Origin: Desulfovibrio sp. TomC
Lineage (GTDB): Bacteria > Desulfobacterota > Desulfovibrionia > Desulfovibrionales > Desulfovibrionaceae
DNA length: 64,000 bases
Direction of reading: 5' to 3'
Assembly: GCF_000801335.2 (NCBI RefSeq)
Contig: NZ_JSEH01000001.1
Span: 306,486-370,485, forward strand
Part shown: positions 42,161-51,055 of the stretch, piece by piece
How the letters are laid out: each line of letters begins with the position of its first letter
Position numbering within the stretch: position 1 is the stretch's first letter
Notes under the pieces: model-generated
Seen by the model: only the letters and a program-made list of their open reading frames with translations
Database searches by the model: none
Told to the model about the DNA's origin: nothing
Translations under genes and position numbers: made by a program

Positions 42161-43813
42161 TTATTTGGCGCTGGCGTAGAGCGTCTTGATCGATTCCCCG
42201 AGCTTTTGGGCCAGGGGCGAAGCGGCCATGCGGTCCATGACCACCTCGATGTAGGCTCCCGTGCCGCAGGTCTCGGCCTTGGCCAGGGCCTGCTCCAGTT
42301 CGGCATTGGTGGTCACCTTGGCGCAGTACCAATCGGTCAGGCCAAAGGCCGCCGGCAATTGGGCGTAGTTCCAGGGAGCCAGATCGTTGTAGGAACTCAG
42401 GGGATTTTTGCACAACAACCGTTCGATCAGATACCCGTCGTTGTTGAGGCAAAAGACGATGGGCTTCAAGCCGTGCATGCCGAACTGGCCCAGTTCCTGG
42501 GCCGTCATCTGGTGCGAACCTTCGCCGGTAAAAAGCAGCGTGCGGCGCTCGGGCGCGGCCAGGGCGGCCCCAAACGAAGCCGGCGTGGCCCAGCCTATGG
42601 CTCCCCACAGGGTCTGGTTGAAAAACTCCGCCCCCTGAGGCATCAGCGCAAACCCAAGCCCCATGGACACCGTGCCGGTCTCGGCCATGACCACGTCGCC
42701 CGGTCGCAAGAACTGCTCCCAGCGCGGATAGAGATAATCCGGAGTGATGGGATCGCCGGGCGCGCCCTTGGGCTGGCCCAGTCCCTTGGCCCGGGGGCCG
42801 GAGGCCGGCTTGTGGGGCAACACCCGGGCCAGACCGGCCAAAACGTCGCGCATCTCCACATGGGCAAAAACGGCATGGCCCACCCGCACCTCGTGCTGCA
42901 TGACCGCAATCATGCGGCTGGGATCGATGTGGGCGGTAAAGGCCCCGGTGTTGAAATCGCTCCACTGCGCCCCGAGGTTGAGCACGCAGTCGCAGCCTTC
43001 CACGAAGTCGCGCACCTCGGGATTCATGATGCGGCCGTCATAGAGCCCGATGTAGCTGGGATGCGTCTCATCCAGGGCGGTCTTGTCCATGAACATGGTG
43101 GCATAGGGCAGACCGGTGCGGGTAAGCAGTTCATGGGCCGCGCTGCGAAGGCCAAGTCGGGCGATGAGATAGCCGGCCAGGACCACGGTCGAGCCGGCGG
43201 CGGTGATTTTTTCAACAATGGCCTCTATGGCCGCAGCCAGAACCGGCGGATTGCTGACCGGAGCCTCAGGGGCGCAGACGTACTGTCCGGGCAGAGGCTT
43301 GTCGGCCTGATCCTGGGGCAGGGCCATGTAGACCGGCCGGTTGCGGGCAATGGCCGCCTCGATGCAGCGCTCGATCTGGCAGGCGGCGTTTTCGGCGGTC
43401 AAAATGGCGCTGGCGCAGACCACAGGCTTGGTCATGGTGGAAAAGGCGTCGAACAGACCGTCGCCCAGGGTGTGGTGGACGATGCGCCGGGATTGCTGGG
43501 TGGAAATAGACGGCATCCCGACCAAATGAAAGACCGGCAAATGCTCGGTATAGGAGCCGGCCACGCCGCACAGGGCGGAGAGCTCGCCCACGCCGTAGGT
43601 GGTGCACAGGGCGGCGCGTCCTTTGATGCGGGCATAGCCGTCGGCGGCATAGGCCGCGTTGAGTTCATTGGTGCAGCCGATCCAGCGCATGTCGGGATCG
43701 TTGTCAATGGCGTCGTTTAAGGCGAAGGCAAAATCGCCCGGCACCCCGAATACGTCGGTGATGCCGATTTCCTTGAGCCGGGCGATGAGCAGTTCGATGA
43801 CGGTTTGTTGCAT
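42161..43813 (-). CDS. pdc: Thiamine-diphosphate 2-keto acid decarboxylase (pyruvate/indolepyruvate decarboxylase type)
   Basis: 550 residues, the usual PDC length. FGVPGDFAFALNDAI, the catalytic Glu in CTNELNAAYAADGYAR, the paired His in RIVHHTLGDG (specific to PDC/IPDC-type decarboxylases), and the TPP/Mg motif GEGSHQMTAQELGQFG...CLNNDGYLIE are all present. It converts pyruvate, or a larger 2-keto acid, to an aldehyde and CO2. This would give a route to ethanol or aldehyde in an organism that mainly uses pyruvate:ferredoxin oxidoreductase. GGAGG precedes ATG 43813. The substrate range cannot be fixed by sequence. Confidence 0.88.
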   Translation of the reverse strand: MQQTVIELLIARLKEIGITDVFGVPGDFAFALNDAIDNDPDMRWIGCTNELNAAYAADGYARIKGRAALCTTYGVGELSALCGVAGSYTEHLPVFHLVGMPSISTQQSRRIVHHTLGDGLFDAFSTMTKPVVCASAILTAENAACQIERCIEAAIARNRPVYMALPQDQADKPLPGQYVCAPEAPVSNPPVLAAAIEAIVEKITAAGSTVVLAGYLIARLGLRSAAHELLTRTGLPYATMFMDKTALDETHPSYIGLYDGRIMNPEVRDFVEGCDCVLNLGAQWSDFNTGAFTAHIDPSRMIAVMQHEVRVGHAVFAHVEMRDVLAGLARVLPHKPASGPRAKGLGQPKGAPGDPITPDYLYPRWEQFLRPGDVVMAETGTVSMGLGFALMPQGAEFFNQTLWGAIGWATPASFGAALAAPERRTLLFTGEGSHQMTAQELGQFGMHGLKPIVFCLNNDGYLIERLLCKNPLSSYNDLAPWNYAQLPAAFGLTDWYCAKVTTNAELEQALAKAETCGTGAYIEVVMDRMAASPLAQKLGESIKTLYASAK

Positions 43814-44036
43814 GGGGAAGCCTCCGAAGCAGTCTCTCTGGCGTTTTTGATGCAAAATCGGATTTGGAAGCGCGACAGGCAAAAACCAAATCAAACTCTT
43901 CGCCAGCTTACACGCAGCCAACCGATTAGGCAACGCTGCGGGCGCGCAATCACGACAGCTGCACCGTGGACAGACAGGGGAAAATATGTTGGCATAAACA
44001 CAACGCTGACCACAATGCCGGCCCCGGGAGGATGCC

Positions 44037-44264
44037 ATGCCCATCGATCTCAAATGCTACGCCACCCTGGCCCCGCTGACTCCCGGCAATGCCGGCGAGT
44101 TTCCCATCGTTGACGGCGAAACCGTCCTTGAACTGGCCGCGCGCCTGGCCATTCCCCACGAGGAAATCAAGATCGTGTTCGTCAACGGCGTGACCGTCGA
44201 GCTGGACCACGTTCTGCACGACGGCGACCGGGTGGGCATCTTTCCGCCGGTTGGCGGCGGTTGA
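44037..44264 (+). CDS. MoaD/ThiS-family small sulfur-carrier protein
   Basis: A 75-residue beta-grasp protein ending in the required Gly-Gly (FPPVGGG), with the conserved VFVNGVTVELDHVLHDGDRVG. The C-terminal glycine is adenylated and thiocarboxylated to carry sulfur, for molybdopterin/tungstopterin or thiamine synthesis. In sulfate reducers such genes often accompany tungsten aldehyde oxidoreductases, but none is in this window. GGGAGG precedes the ATG. It is divergent from pdc, whose aldehyde product would be a substrate for such enzymes. Confidence 0.88.
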   Translation: MPIDLKCYATLAPLTPGNAGEFPIVDGETVLELAARLAIPHEEIKIVFVNGVTVELDHVLHDGDRVGIFPPVGGG

Positions 44265-44281
44265 TCCGTCTCCCAGCGCAA

Positions 44282-44725
44282 TCAGTAGCGGGGCTGGTCG
44301 TCCAGCCACAGCGCATAGGCGTCAAGGCCGGAGTCGGCCATACGCTGGTTGTTGGCCCGCCACCGTTCGGCCAGTCCCGGCGGCAGACCCGGGTCGCAGG
44401 CCGCAAATTCCGGGCATTCAAAGCAAAACGAAACGCCCCTGGCCACTACGCAATCCTTGACCCGGCACTCGGCCAGCAGACAGTGCCCGGTCCGACAGCC
44501 TGAGCACCCGCCCTGGCCCAGTCTGACCAGGATACGGTCAAAGTCCGGGTAGGCGGCAAAGACCGGATCGAGTTCGGCGAAAAACGCCGCCCGTCGGCCA
44601 AAACCGCCAAGTTCCCGGGCCAGTTCCCGGGCCTGCCGACCGATGGGACTGGCAGGATTGTCCAGACAACGGCCACAGTCCAGGCCGCAGGGAGCGATGC
44701 GCTGCAGAAACTCTTCGCGGGGCAT
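44282..44725 (-). CDS. Cysteine-rich DUF3795-like protein
   Basis: A 147-residue protein with repeated cysteine pairs: APCGLDCGRCLDN, GGCSGCRTGHCLLAECRVKDC and FCFECPEFAAC. The CGLxCxxC start and later CxxC clusters resemble DUF3795 proteins, which probably bind zinc or an iron-sulfur cluster; their role is unknown. AAGGAG precedes ATG 44725. It lies 41 bases downstream of the acyltransferase gene on the same strand, so may be part of the TetR-acyltransferase transcript. Confidence 0.75.
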   Translation of the reverse strand: MPREEFLQRIAPCGLDCGRCLDNPASPIGRQARELARELGGFGRRAAFFAELDPVFAAYPDFDRILVRLGQGGCSGCRTGHCLLAECRVKDCVVARGVSFCFECPEFAACDPGLPPGLAERWRANNQRMADSGLDAYALWLDDQPRY

Positions 44726-44765
44726 GTCGGTTCTCCTTGACCATCTGCCGCAATTCCCGGCGGCC

Positions 44766-45989
44766 TCAACGCCACACCACCAGACAAACCAAAAAGACGA
44801 CACCGGCAACCACCGGCATGGTCAGACGCCGCCGCCGGCCAAAAAGCCGGCCAACCCCCAGACACGCCGCCGTCGGAACCAGGAAACACAGGCCGACCTT
44901 GGCGATGATCGGCAGTCCCGTTGTAACCAGGGCATATTGCAAAACGATGAGCAGCGGGAAATGCAGGAGATAAAGGTCAAAGGAGGCCGCGTCCAGTCCG
45001 GGCCGTTGCCACAGCGACTGCGGCCCGGTTCGAGCCAGGGCTGCGGCCAGCAGGCCCATGACGGCCAGAGCGAATCCGGTGCGGGCCAGCCCATGGGCGA
45101 CAAGGAACCCGCCGGCCAGGAGACCGCCGGCCAGGGCCGCCACCCGACTGGCCACCATGGCCACAAGCAGAACCACAGTGCCCAGGCTCCAGACCCAAAG
45201 GCATCCCGGAAGAGCATGCTTCACGAACCAGCCATGCTTCCAGGCCACCAGGCCAAGCAGGAAAAAGCCGATATATTGGGGAACGCGGGCGGGCTGAAAA
45301 GCCAGGAACGGTCCCAGTCTGACCCAGGCTGCGTCCGACCAAAAAAACTGGCCCAGCCCGGCGGCCACACCAACCACGAGGGCCAGGACAGCAAACCGCC
45401 CCCAGCCCGCCCCGCTTCCCTCAATGCGTCGGGCCAACACCGACCCGGCAACGCACCCCACTGCGGCCAGCCCCAGGCAGAAAAGAAACAGCAAGGCCAG
45501 ATACCACAGATGGTACGGCCAGACCAAATCCCTGGCGGCCGCCGGAGCCTGCATCCCGGAGAAGTACAGCCAGCGCCAGTCGGCAAGCGAAGGCAACATG
45601 GCCAGCCAATGCGCGAAAAAGCCCTCTGTTCCGCCTTTGTCCCGGTAATCGACGTAGGCAATGACCGGGCAGTAAAACAGCGTCAGGCCGATGAGCGGCA
45701 CAAGCAGCCGCCAAGCCTTGCCGACCACAAAGCCGGCCACGCCGCGACGCCGAAGCGACGGCAGGGCGAAATACCCGGACACGGCAAAGAGCAGCGGCAT
45801 GGCGAACCCGTCGGCGACGGACAACAGAATATCAATCAGCCGACTCCTGGCCGGATCGCTCACATACCACCAGGGGACCACGGTGCTGTAGGCTACGCCG
45901 GCATGGAGAGCCACCACGGCCAACACGCCGACCAAGCGCAGGCCATCCAGAGTTGCGATACGTCCGTGAAAGGCTGTCTGTGTCTTCAT
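44766..45989 (-). CDS. Acyltransferase-3 family membrane protein (MdoC/OpgC-like)
   Basis: A 407-residue polytopic protein with about ten transmembrane helices. LDGLRLVGVLAVVALHAGVAY contains the family's early R and H residues, and PLLFAVSGYFALPSLRRRG and a late FDLYLLHFPLLIVLQY also fit the acyltransferase-3 group. Members O-acylate extracytoplasmic glycans or lipids; OpgC succinylates periplasmic glucans. ATG 45989 overlaps the TetR stop as ATGA, so it is coupled to that regulator. GGAGG precedes it. Confidence 0.83.
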   Translation of the reverse strand: MKTQTAFHGRIATLDGLRLVGVLAVVALHAGVAYSTVVPWWYVSDPARSRLIDILLSVADGFAMPLLFAVSGYFALPSLRRRGVAGFVVGKAWRLLVPLIGLTLFYCPVIAYVDYRDKGGTEGFFAHWLAMLPSLADWRWLYFSGMQAPAAARDLVWPYHLWYLALLFLFCLGLAAVGCVAGSVLARRIEGSGAGWGRFAVLALVVGVAAGLGQFFWSDAAWVRLGPFLAFQPARVPQYIGFFLLGLVAWKHGWFVKHALPGCLWVWSLGTVVLLVAMVASRVAALAGGLLAGGFLVAHGLARTGFALAVMGLLAAALARTGPQSLWQRPGLDAASFDLYLLHFPLLIVLQYALVTTGLPIIAKVGLCFLVPTAACLGVGRLFGRRRRLTMPVVAGVVFLVCLVVWR

Positions 45990-46639
45990 ATGCTGCCTCC
46001 ATCCAGGGACGCACGCACCGCAGCCAGTCCGGCCAGGGAAAAGCGGCAGCAGTGCTCGGCCAGCTCGACCCAGTGTTCGGTCATGGGTGGATGCGCAGGC
46101 ACAATGTGTTGCAGTGTCGGCCACAGCAGCGCCTGATACAGGGCTGGACCAAGGACACTTGCCATGCAGGCCACCAGGACCGACACAGGAACGCCCTGGC
46201 CGAGGAAATCAGCCATAAGCTGTAGCATGGCCAAAGTCTGGGGCCGACTATGACGCTCCAGCATCTCACCGAAAAAGGGGGTCGGATTGGCCAGCTCCAT
46301 CACCCAGAGATGTAAAAAGGCGTCACTGGCCTCACCGTGGGCAAAAAGCGTCTGGCAATAGACCTTGAGCAGCAGTCGCAGCCGATCCTCGGCCGAGGTT
46401 GCGGCGCCCTCCGCCAGTCTCTGGCGCAACCGGCGGTCGCCTTCAGTAAAGAGCACCGCCAGGACGGCCTGGTACAGCTTATCCTTGCCGCCGTAATAGT
46501 ACTGCACGGCATTGAGGTTGGCCCCACCAGCCGCCTGGCAGATGTCGCGCACGGTCGCGCCTTTGTAGCCCTTGGCGGCAAAAGTTCGCAGCGCCGCCCA
46601 GAACAGCCGTTCCTTGACTCCGCTTGGTTCTTCGGCCAT
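45986..46639 (-). CDS. TetR-family transcriptional regulator (CerR/DUF1956-like)
   Basis: A 217-residue protein with an N-terminal TetR helix-turn-helix (RTFAAKGYKGATVRDICQAAGGANLNAVQYYYGGKDKLYQAVL). The NLNAVQYYYG recognition helix and a C-terminal domain with HLWVMELANPTPFF resemble the YbiH/CecR group. It most likely represses its own operon with the membrane acyltransferase: a near-palindromic element begins nine bases upstream of the start. AGGAGG precedes ATG 46639. The inducing ligand is unknown. Confidence 0.88.
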   Translation of the reverse strand: MAEEPSGVKERLFWAALRTFAAKGYKGATVRDICQAAGGANLNAVQYYYGGKDKLYQAVLAVLFTEGDRRLRQRLAEGAATSAEDRLRLLLKVYCQTLFAHGEASDAFLHLWVMELANPTPFFGEMLERHSRPQTLAMLQLMADFLGQGVPVSVLVACMASVLGPALYQALLWPTLQHIVPAHPPMTEHWVELAEHCCRFSLAGLAAVRASLDGGSI

Positions 46640-46983
46640 AGCGCCTCCTAAACATTTGTATTAAACATTTGTTTAGAGGAAGGTGTCAACAATCCCGGGC
46701 GGCGTCAAGTCCACTTGCCCGAACCACCCTGACTGGCCCAGATTTTCCGGAAGAAAAAAAGCAGACCTTGCAAGCCACCCTTTGGGACTTAATTATTGAC
46801 TGGACAAGGATGATTTTATCCAGAACAATAATAGCAATGAGACTTCTCGCATCCAGGCTGAAACTGACGAAAAAACAAAGAGATATAACTTTCACTACGG
46901 TTTTGCCGACACGTCAAGCTATTATCCTAAAAAATAATTATTCTCTTATGGCAATTACAAGATTCACGACCGGGGAGAATACG
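46640..46983. other. Divergent intergenic region between the TetR gene and the pilin-like gene
   Basis: 344 bases. The TetR-proximal end holds the operator-like element (46648-46676). The rest, from about 46780 to 46983, is AT-richer than the genes around it and probably carries the promoter of the pilin-like gene; a TTGACT at 46796 is a possible -35 but no convincing -10 follows. The open frame crossing this region lacks a start and coding character. Confidence 0.6.
46648..46676. promoter_or_regulatory. Putative TetR operator
   Basis: CTAAACATTTGTATTA followed by AACATTTGTTTAG. The outer CTAAAC/GTTTAG are inverted, and AAACATTTGT occurs twice, 13 bases apart. It sits just upstream of the TetR ribosome-binding site, as expected for an autorepressor operator. 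Confidence 0.65.
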
Positions 46984-48483
46984 ATGGACACCAAAGGCGT
47001 TACGCTTATTTATGCCATAGCGGCCCTGGTTTTGCTCGCCGGCGTTTCCGCAGCAATCCACTCTCAGTACGCAACGACGCTTGGAACGATGCTTGAGGAC
47101 AATCGGGCGGATCTGGCCACGTATGCCGCCTATTCGGGTTTGAATTATGCTCGGTCACAAAATGATGCCGCCCTGGCGACTCTCCATACCGCCGGAAGTA
47201 CCGACTTCTCCATGACCAATGGCGTGAGCTTTCGCCTCAACGTAGGCGTCAAGGATACCGGTGCCGGCACCTATCCCGTCACCGTGCTCGGCATGGCCAA
47301 CCCAGGCACCTCGTATGTATCCAACGCGCTCATGACGGCCAATATTACGCCGGCCTCTTCCGGCGGGACGAACAACTCCTCTGGGAAAAACGTCAACACC
47401 GCAAAAAATATCAAAGTTGCCGGGTATGTGGAAGGCGATGTGCTGTCTGAAACCCTGAGCATTCAGGGCGGTTCGACCATTGCCGGCTCCATCACCACAA
47501 CCTCGCCCACGGCCACCCTCACCATTAGCGGCGGCGTCAAAGTGGGCGGCACAGGCGAATTCGTCTGCTCCAACGCCAACATCACGGTCAGCGGCGGCTC
47601 GGATGTGGTTAACGGCGATCTCTACGCCCAGGGCGACGTACTCATCGACGGTGGTGCAACCATCAACGGCAATATCTACGCCAAAGGCAGCGTGACCATA
47701 AACGGCGGTTCCAAGGTCTGGGGCAACATCCACAGTCTCTCCACCGTTAATTTTATGAACGGCAGCATGGGAACGGCCTCGACCAAGCAGTACATCTACG
47801 CCGCTGACACCGTCACCGTCACTGGCGGTTCGACCATCTATGTCGATATCCACAGCCAAGCCAACATCGACCTGCAAAATATCACGATTTACGGAAACAT
47901 GTACGCCAAGAGCGGCGTCACAGAGACGCAGTGGAATACCCATCTGTATGGCAACATCTACACGAATCCAACAGCCCCGACGCCCCCGGTGGCCTGCGCC
48001 ACCTATACACCGCCGACTGCGCCGACATTTACCGCCACAACCCCCATCACTATCAACAGCCAAAAAACATTTACTGCTGGAAACTACTACTACACCACAT
48101 TCAGTACGGCCTGGACTGACATTTGCTTCGATGTGTCTGCCGGAGATATCAACATCTTCGTTTCAGGAGATGCCTCAAGCAATGCAACGATCTACGTTAA
48201 GACGTCTACAAACGGAAATTGCTTCAATAATAGCAACAAAATGGATAGCATTGACGAAACATTCTATACTTCCGCCGCCAAAATATTCCTTTATACCGGG
48301 GGTAAATTTACACTTGGCGGCGGAGTTGACTGGTTTGGAACAGTACTCGCTTCAGGAAGTATCTATCCTGCCGGCGGATCGTCTATTATTGGTTCGCTGC
48401 ACAGCATAAACGGAACAGTCAATCCGGATGGGTCATGGTACGAAATAAAATACGTCGAATCAAACTACCTCAGCAACCATTAA
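46984..48483 (+). CDS. Pilin-like protein with bactofilin-like repeat body
   Basis: 499 residues. The start resembles a class III/type IV pilin (MDTKGVTLIYAIAALVLLAGVSAAI: a short basic leader ending in Gly, then a 20-residue hydrophobic helix), though the Glu usual at mature position 5 is Tyr. From about residue 150 there is a repeated beta pattern (VKVGGTGEFVC, ATINGNIYAKGSVTINGG, SKVWGNI) like polymer-forming bactofilins or a right-handed beta-helix. A Thr/Pro linker leads to a Cys-containing C-terminal domain. It is probably a surface or pilus-associated protein; no pilus assembly genes are nearby. GGGGAG precedes ATG 46984. Confidence 0.7.
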   Translation: MDTKGVTLIYAIAALVLLAGVSAAIHSQYATTLGTMLEDNRADLATYAAYSGLNYARSQNDAALATLHTAGSTDFSMTNGVSFRLNVGVKDTGAGTYPVTVLGMANPGTSYVSNALMTANITPASSGGTNNSSGKNVNTAKNIKVAGYVEGDVLSETLSIQGGSTIAGSITTTSPTATLTISGGVKVGGTGEFVCSNANITVSGGSDVVNGDLYAQGDVLIDGGATINGNIYAKGSVTINGGSKVWGNIHSLSTVNFMNGSMGTASTKQYIYAADTVTVTGGSTIYVDIHSQANIDLQNITIYGNMYAKSGVTETQWNTHLYGNIYTNPTAPTPPVACATYTPPTAPTFTATTPITINSQKTFTAGNYYYTTFSTAWTDICFDVSAGDINIFVSGDASSNATIYVKTSTNGNCFNNSNKMDSIDETFYTSAAKIFLYTGGKFTLGGGVDWFGTVLASGSIYPAGGSSIIGSLHSINGTVNPDGSWYEIKYVESNYLSNH

Positions 48484-48510
48484 CCCCCCCTGCCGCGCAC
48501 CATCCATAAA

Positions 48511-48536
48511 AAAAGGCCGGATCACTCCGGCCTTTT
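48511..48536. terminator. Bidirectional terminator between the pilin-like gene and fabI
   Basis: AAAAGGCCGGA (48511-48521), loop TCAC, TCCGGCCTTTT (48526-48536), with further A residues on the left side. It is suited to both convergent transcripts. Confidence 0.93.
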
Positions 48537-48564
48537 GGCGTTTTACAAGCAGGCAGGGCGCGTA

Positions 48565-49329
48565 TCACACACCCATGATGTTGTAGCCGGAATCGACGAA
48601 GATCACTTCACCGGTGGTGCCCGACGACAGGTCGGACGCCAGATACAGGGCGCAGCGGCCGATGTCTTCCAGGGTGATGTTGCGCCCCAGCGGCGAACGG
48701 TTTTCGATGGTCTCCAAAATGGTGCGGAACCCATGGATGGCCGAGGCGGCCATGGTCTTGACCGGGCCGGCGCTGATGGCGTTGATGCGTACGCCGCGCT
48801 TGCCAAGATCCACGGCCAGATAGCGCACGCTGGCCTCCAGTGCGGACTTGGCCACGCCCATGGCGTTGTAGTTGGCGACAACCCGCCCGGCGCCGTAGTA
48901 GCTCAGCGTCATAACCGACGCGCCAGGGGACAACAGCGGCTCAAAGGCCCGGCACAGGGCCACCAGCGAATAGGCCGACACGTCCAGGGCCACGCGGAAC
49001 CCCTCCCGGCTGGTGTCGATAAACCGGCCGGTCAGATCCTCGCGGTTGGCATAGGCAATGGAGTGGACCAGCGCGTCCACGCTGCCCCACTGCTCCTGGA
49101 CGACGCCGGCCGCAGCTGCGATCTCCTCGTCGCTGGAGACGTTGCATTGAAAGATGAAGTCAGCTCCAAGCGCGGCGGCAATGGGCTCAATGCGCTTGCG
49201 GATGGGTTCTGCGGCGTAGCCCAGGGCCAGCTTCGCCCCTTGTTCGGTCAGAGACTTGGCAATGCCGTAGGCAATGCTGCGTTCGTTGACCACACCAAAG
49301 ACCACGGCTTTTTTATCCTGCATCAACAT
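48565..49329 (-). CDS. fabI: Enoyl-[acyl-carrier-protein] reductase (NADH), FabI
   Basis: A 254-residue short-chain dehydrogenase of the FabI type: AVVFGVVNERSIAYGIAKSL (FabI-style dinucleotide motif), HSIAYANRE, the catalytic Tyr/Lys in YNAMGVAKSALEA and INAISAGPVKTMAAS. It performs the last reduction of each fatty-acid elongation round and is the triclosan target class. ATG 49329 follows GGAGGAG. A TetR gene ends 48 bases upstream on the same strand, which suggests co-transcription and lipid-linked regulation. Confidence 0.95.
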   Translation of the reverse strand: MLMQDKKAVVFGVVNERSIAYGIAKSLTEQGAKLALGYAAEPIRKRIEPIAAALGADFIFQCNVSSDEEIAAAAGVVQEQWGSVDALVHSIAYANREDLTGRFIDTSREGFRVALDVSAYSLVALCRAFEPLLSPGASVMTLSYYGAGRVVANYNAMGVAKSALEASVRYLAVDLGKRGVRINAISAGPVKTMAASAIHGFRTILETIENRSPLGRNITLEDIGRCALYLASDLSSGTTGEVIFVDSGYNIMGV

Positions 49330-49377
49330 AGGAAAGTCTCCTCCCCGGCCCAACAGGCTGCCGGTCGCACGGCTTTG

Positions 49378-50016
49378 TTACAGACGGACTTCGGCCTCGC
49401 GCATGATGCCGGACAGGAGCAGATCCAGTACGCGGTCCACGCGTTCGCGGTCGGTATCGTCATAGAGATTGAGGCCGCCAAACACCCCGCTTTGCCGGGA
49501 GCGTACCGCCAGGAAGATGCCGGCGCCGCCAAGCACGGCCACCACCGCCGTCAGATCCAGGGATTCGGGCACCTCGCCGGTGACGGTTTCGAAAAATTCC
49601 AGGGCCGCGCGGACACGCGGGTATTCGAGCAGGCGGGTGTAGCGGTTGCGGGTCATAAGCTCCCAGGCCAGGATGTCCAAGGTGCGCGGCCGGGCGAGCA
49701 GGCCCCGGATGGTCGCCTTGAAATAATGGGCCAGTTGGGCCCGGGGCGGCATGGCGGCAAACCGGTCGGCCACATCCTCGCGCAGCTCGGCAACCGTCGG
49801 CCAGAAAGCCGCAGACTGGCCAAAGGCTGTGACGATATCGTCAAGATCCTGGAAATGGCGCAGGACAACCGCCCGCTCCAGTCCGGCCGCCTTGGCCACG
49901 ACGTCCAGCGACAAGCCATCAAACCCCTGCCGGGCCAGCAAATCGCCGAGGGATTCCAGGATCCGTTGCCGCACAGTGCGCGGCTTGCCTATGGGTATGA
50001 CTTTGACCCCGGACAT
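49378..50016 (-). CDS. TetR-family transcriptional regulator
   Basis: A 212-residue protein with a TetR DNA-binding domain in the first 60 residues (RQRILESLGDLLARQGFDGLSLDVVAKAAGLERAVVLRHFQDLDDIVTAF) and a helical ligand-binding domain. The order MauE-TetR-fabI on one strand makes fabI and membrane composition plausible targets, but no operator is evident. AGGAAA lies just before ATG 50016. It is distinct from the TetR at 45986, with little similarity outside the fold. Confidence 0.86.
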   Translation of the reverse strand: MSGVKVIPIGKPRTVRQRILESLGDLLARQGFDGLSLDVVAKAAGLERAVVLRHFQDLDDIVTAFGQSAAFWPTVAELREDVADRFAAMPPRAQLAHYFKATIRGLLARPRTLDILAWELMTRNRYTRLLEYPRVRAALEFFETVTGEVPESLDLTAVVAVLGGAGIFLAVRSRQSGVFGGLNLYDDTDRERVDRVLDLLLSGIMREAEVRL

Positions 50017-50024
50017 ACGGTTTC

Positions 50025-50444
50025 CTAGGCGCGTCGTGCCCGGACAAAGACATCCACAGAGACGAGCAAGGCCAGGACCATGATCGAACCGTCGCGGATA
50101 AACGTGACCGTGGAGATGGCGTCATCGGCCTTGGTGGTAAAACAGCCGCACTGGGTGGCAATGCCCTTGTGCTGGGCCCAGGCCATGGCCGACAGGAACA
50201 CGGCCATCATGAGACAACCGGACAGGGCCGCCCCCCGAGCGGCAAACCCGGTCAGCAGACAGACCCCCACCACCACCTCGATCCAGGGCAGGGTGAGCGC
50301 CACACCGGCGACCGCCATGTCCGGCAAGATCTGATAATTGCGAATGATCTTGGCAAAGGCCATGGGATCGACGATCTTGTCCCAGGCCGCTGCCAGAAAA
50401 ATAAGACCCAGAGCCATGCGGGCCAGGATGCCAAACACTCTCAT
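50025..50444 (-). CDS. MauE/DoxX-family redox-associated membrane protein
   Basis: A 139-residue protein with four transmembrane segments and the DoxX/MauE pattern (ARMALGLIFLAAAWDKIVDP, PWIEVVVGVCLLTGF). A CGC pair (TQCGCFTTKADD) sits in a loop after the third segment, typical of MauE-type proteins that move electrons or sulfur to thioredoxin-like partners. It overlaps the preceding membrane-anchored rhodanese gene as ATGA, so the two products probably work together in the envelope. Confidence 0.85.
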   Translation of the reverse strand: MRVFGILARMALGLIFLAAAWDKIVDPMAFAKIIRNYQILPDMAVAGVALTLPWIEVVVGVCLLTGFAARGAALSGCLMMAVFLSAMAWAQHKGIATQCGCFTTKADDAISTVTFIRDGSIMVLALLVSVDVFVRARRA

Positions 50445-50947
50445 GCGCCGCCCTCCGTAGGCCCGCCAACGAGCAGCCAGCCTTCAAAACCATCCGGCAT
50501 GACCGTGACATACGAGAATCCGGCAGTGCGCAATGCTTCGCCCAGTTCCTTGCTTTTATCACACAGCAAATTCCCGCAATAGACCACGATGCGATCCTCG
50601 GGGGCAAGCCCAAGGGATTTGGCCGCCGCGTCCAGGTCGCCGTACATGGTTTCCTGCGGCAGGTTCTTGGCCCCGGCCACCCGGTGCATGGCAAATTCAT
50701 CCGCTGTGCGGGCGTCCACAAAGACCACCCCGGGCTTGCCGAGCATGGTCAGGGCTGCGTGGGGATCAATGGTTTCAAGCCCGCGCCGCAGCGCATCACG
50801 CTTGTCCAGGGCAGCGAAATCCACCACCCAGGGCACCGGTTCCGCCCGGGCCATGTTCATGGCCACGGACAAGCCTGCTCCCAACACAAGGATGACTGCC
50901 AACTCCAGCCACAGCGGCGCCAGCCACCGCGTCGTACCCTGACCCAT
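50441..50947 (-). CDS. Membrane-anchored rhodanese-like protein
   Basis: 168 residues. One N-terminal transmembrane anchor (LAPLWLELAVILVLGAGLSVAM) precedes a single rhodanese domain with FVDARTADEFAMHRVAGAKN and the active loop VYCGNLLCDKSKEL, with Cys at the persulfide position. The domain would face the periplasm. It is translationally coupled to the MauE/DoxX gene, a pairing common in sulfur-handling bacteria. The start ATG 50947 is preceded by GGCGGGA. It is divergent from the rhodanese-ferritin gene at 51056. Confidence 0.87.
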   Translation of the reverse strand: MGQGTTRWLAPLWLELAVILVLGAGLSVAMNMARAEPVPWVVDFAALDKRDALRRGLETIDPHAALTMLGKPGVVFVDARTADEFAMHRVAGAKNLPQETMYGDLDAAAKSLGLAPEDRIVVYCGNLLCDKSKELGEALRTAGFSYVTVMPDGFEGWLLVGGPTEGGA

Positions 50948-51055
50948 ACGTTCCCGCCTTGACAATATTTCCCGCCCACGAGCATATGCTTGAGGCGCAC
51001 GGCCCTTGCTATCCTACCCACCGACTAAAACGCAACCCGCAACCCCGGAGACGTC

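Noticed and set aside
46669..46983. N-terminal extension of the pilin-like protein upstream of 46984
   Set aside because: The extension starts at a TTG within the operator-like region, has no coding character, and a good ribosome-binding site precedes ATG 46984.
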